Origin: Giesbergeria sp.
GTDB taxonomy: Bacteria > Pseudomonadota > Gammaproteobacteria > Burkholderiales > Burkholderiaceae_C
Direction: 5' to 3'
DNA length: 6,431 nucleotides
Assembly: GCA_017998735.1 (NCBI GenBank)
Contig: JAGOCN010000105.1
Span: 1 to 6,431 of the forward strand
In this document: positions 6,130-6,431 of the stretch, one piece after another
Layout of the letters: every line of letters begins with the position of its first letter
How positions within the stretch are numbered: the first letter of the stretch is position 1
The notes under the pieces: model-generated
Seen by the model: the letters and a program-made list of their open reading frames with translations, nothing else
Database searches by the model: none
Told to the model about the DNA's origin: nothing
Translations under genes and position numbers: made by a program

Positions 6130-6431
6130 GCACCGCCCCTTTTGCCCTGGGCGCTGCGGCTGGTGCTGGTGCTGGTGCTGGTGATATCGCTGTTGCCGTT
6201 GCTGTCGCTGGCAATGCCGATAGCGCTGCGCCGGCCATTGAAATTTTCAACCTGGGCAAGGCCTACAAGCGCTACCCGTCGCGCTGGAGCCGGCTGGCCG
6301 AATGGCTGCGGCCTGCCCGCCGGCGCCACGAACTGCTGTGGGTGCTGCGCGGCCTGAGCCTGCGGGTGCCGCAGGGCCAGGCGCTGGGCATCATCGGACG
6401 CAATGGCGCAGGCAAGAGCACGCTGCTGAAA
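6126..6431 (+). CDS. wzt: Polysaccharide ABC exporter ATPase, Wzt type, N-terminal 102 residues (runs off the window)
   Basis: The frame starts with GTG at 6126, overlapping the permease stop by four bases (GTGA), and is open to the last base. Residues 37-90 match the start of Wzt-like nucleotide-binding domains: IEIFNLGKAYKRYPSRWSRL, then HELLWVLRGLSLRVPQGQ. The Walker A loop GRNGAGKST is at 91-99. Walker B, the signature motif and any C-terminal carbohydrate-binding domain lie outside the window, so whether it recognises a chain terminus cannot be judged. The first 36 residues are unusual: a Gly/Ala then Val/Ala low-complexity stretch, partly from four GCTGGT hexamers. No alternative ATG or GTG in frame exists between that start and the conserved domain, so GTG 6126 is kept. 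The product would energise export through the permease. Confidence 0.88.
   Translation, partial: MSTAPFALGAAAGAGAGAGDIAVAVAVAGNADSAAPAIEIFNLGKAYKRYPSRWSRLAEWLRPARRRHELLWVLRGLSLRVPQGQALGIIGRNGAGKSTLLK
6159..6182 (+). repeat. Hexanucleotide repeat (GCTGGT)x4 in the 5' end of wzt
   Basis: Four perfect GCTGGT units encode alternating Ala-Gly at residues 12-19 of the ATPase. The unit length keeps the frame, so slippage would only lengthen or shorten the low-complexity N-terminus. It may have no function. Confidence 0.85.

Overview
The window looks like part of a cell-surface polysaccharide locus of a GC-rich betaproteobacterium, most likely a member of the Comamonadaceae. Three things point there: GC-rich, third-position-GC-biased coding on the + strand; a secreted protein with an N-terminal DUF4214 region of the kind common in that family; and an intergenic stretch (about 4190-4246) that I recognise from memory as a short dispersed repeat frequent in Comamonadaceae genomes. 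No rRNA, tRNA, CRISPR array or transposase is visible.

Layout. Positions 1-1828 hold the N-terminal 609 residues of a large surface (S-layer-like) protein on the - strand; its C-terminus lies outside the window. A 469-base divergent intergenic region follows (1829-2297). It has a good candidate promoter for the surface protein and weaker signals for the other direction. Four genes then run on the + strand: a 611-residue protein made of a DUF4214-like module, a Trp/Arg-rich segment, a long coiled coil and a C-terminal SAM-dependent methyltransferase (2298-4133); a GT4-type glycosyltransferase (4259-5287); the Wzm-type permease of a polysaccharide ABC exporter (5278-6129); and the start of its Wzt-type ATPase (6126 to the window end). 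The last three are tightly coupled, with overlaps of 10 and 4 bases.

How they may work together. Wzm and Wzt indicate an ABC-transporter-dependent O-polysaccharide pathway, in which the polymer is finished in the cytoplasm and then exported. In the studied E. coli O8/O9a systems a coiled-coil methyltransferase protein (WbdD) caps the chain and sets its length, and the C-terminal domain of Wzt recognises the cap. The coiled-coil methyltransferase here is a candidate for the same role, with a different domain order. Its coiled coil contains exact 45-bp in-frame tandem repeats, so its length could change by whole 15-residue steps. The divergent surface protein resembles the N-terminal layout of the Caulobacter S-layer protein RsaA, which is anchored on O-polysaccharide. 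One reading is that the locus pairs an S-layer protein with the machinery that makes its anchor. This functional link is inference; the gene families and the repeats are read directly from the sequence.
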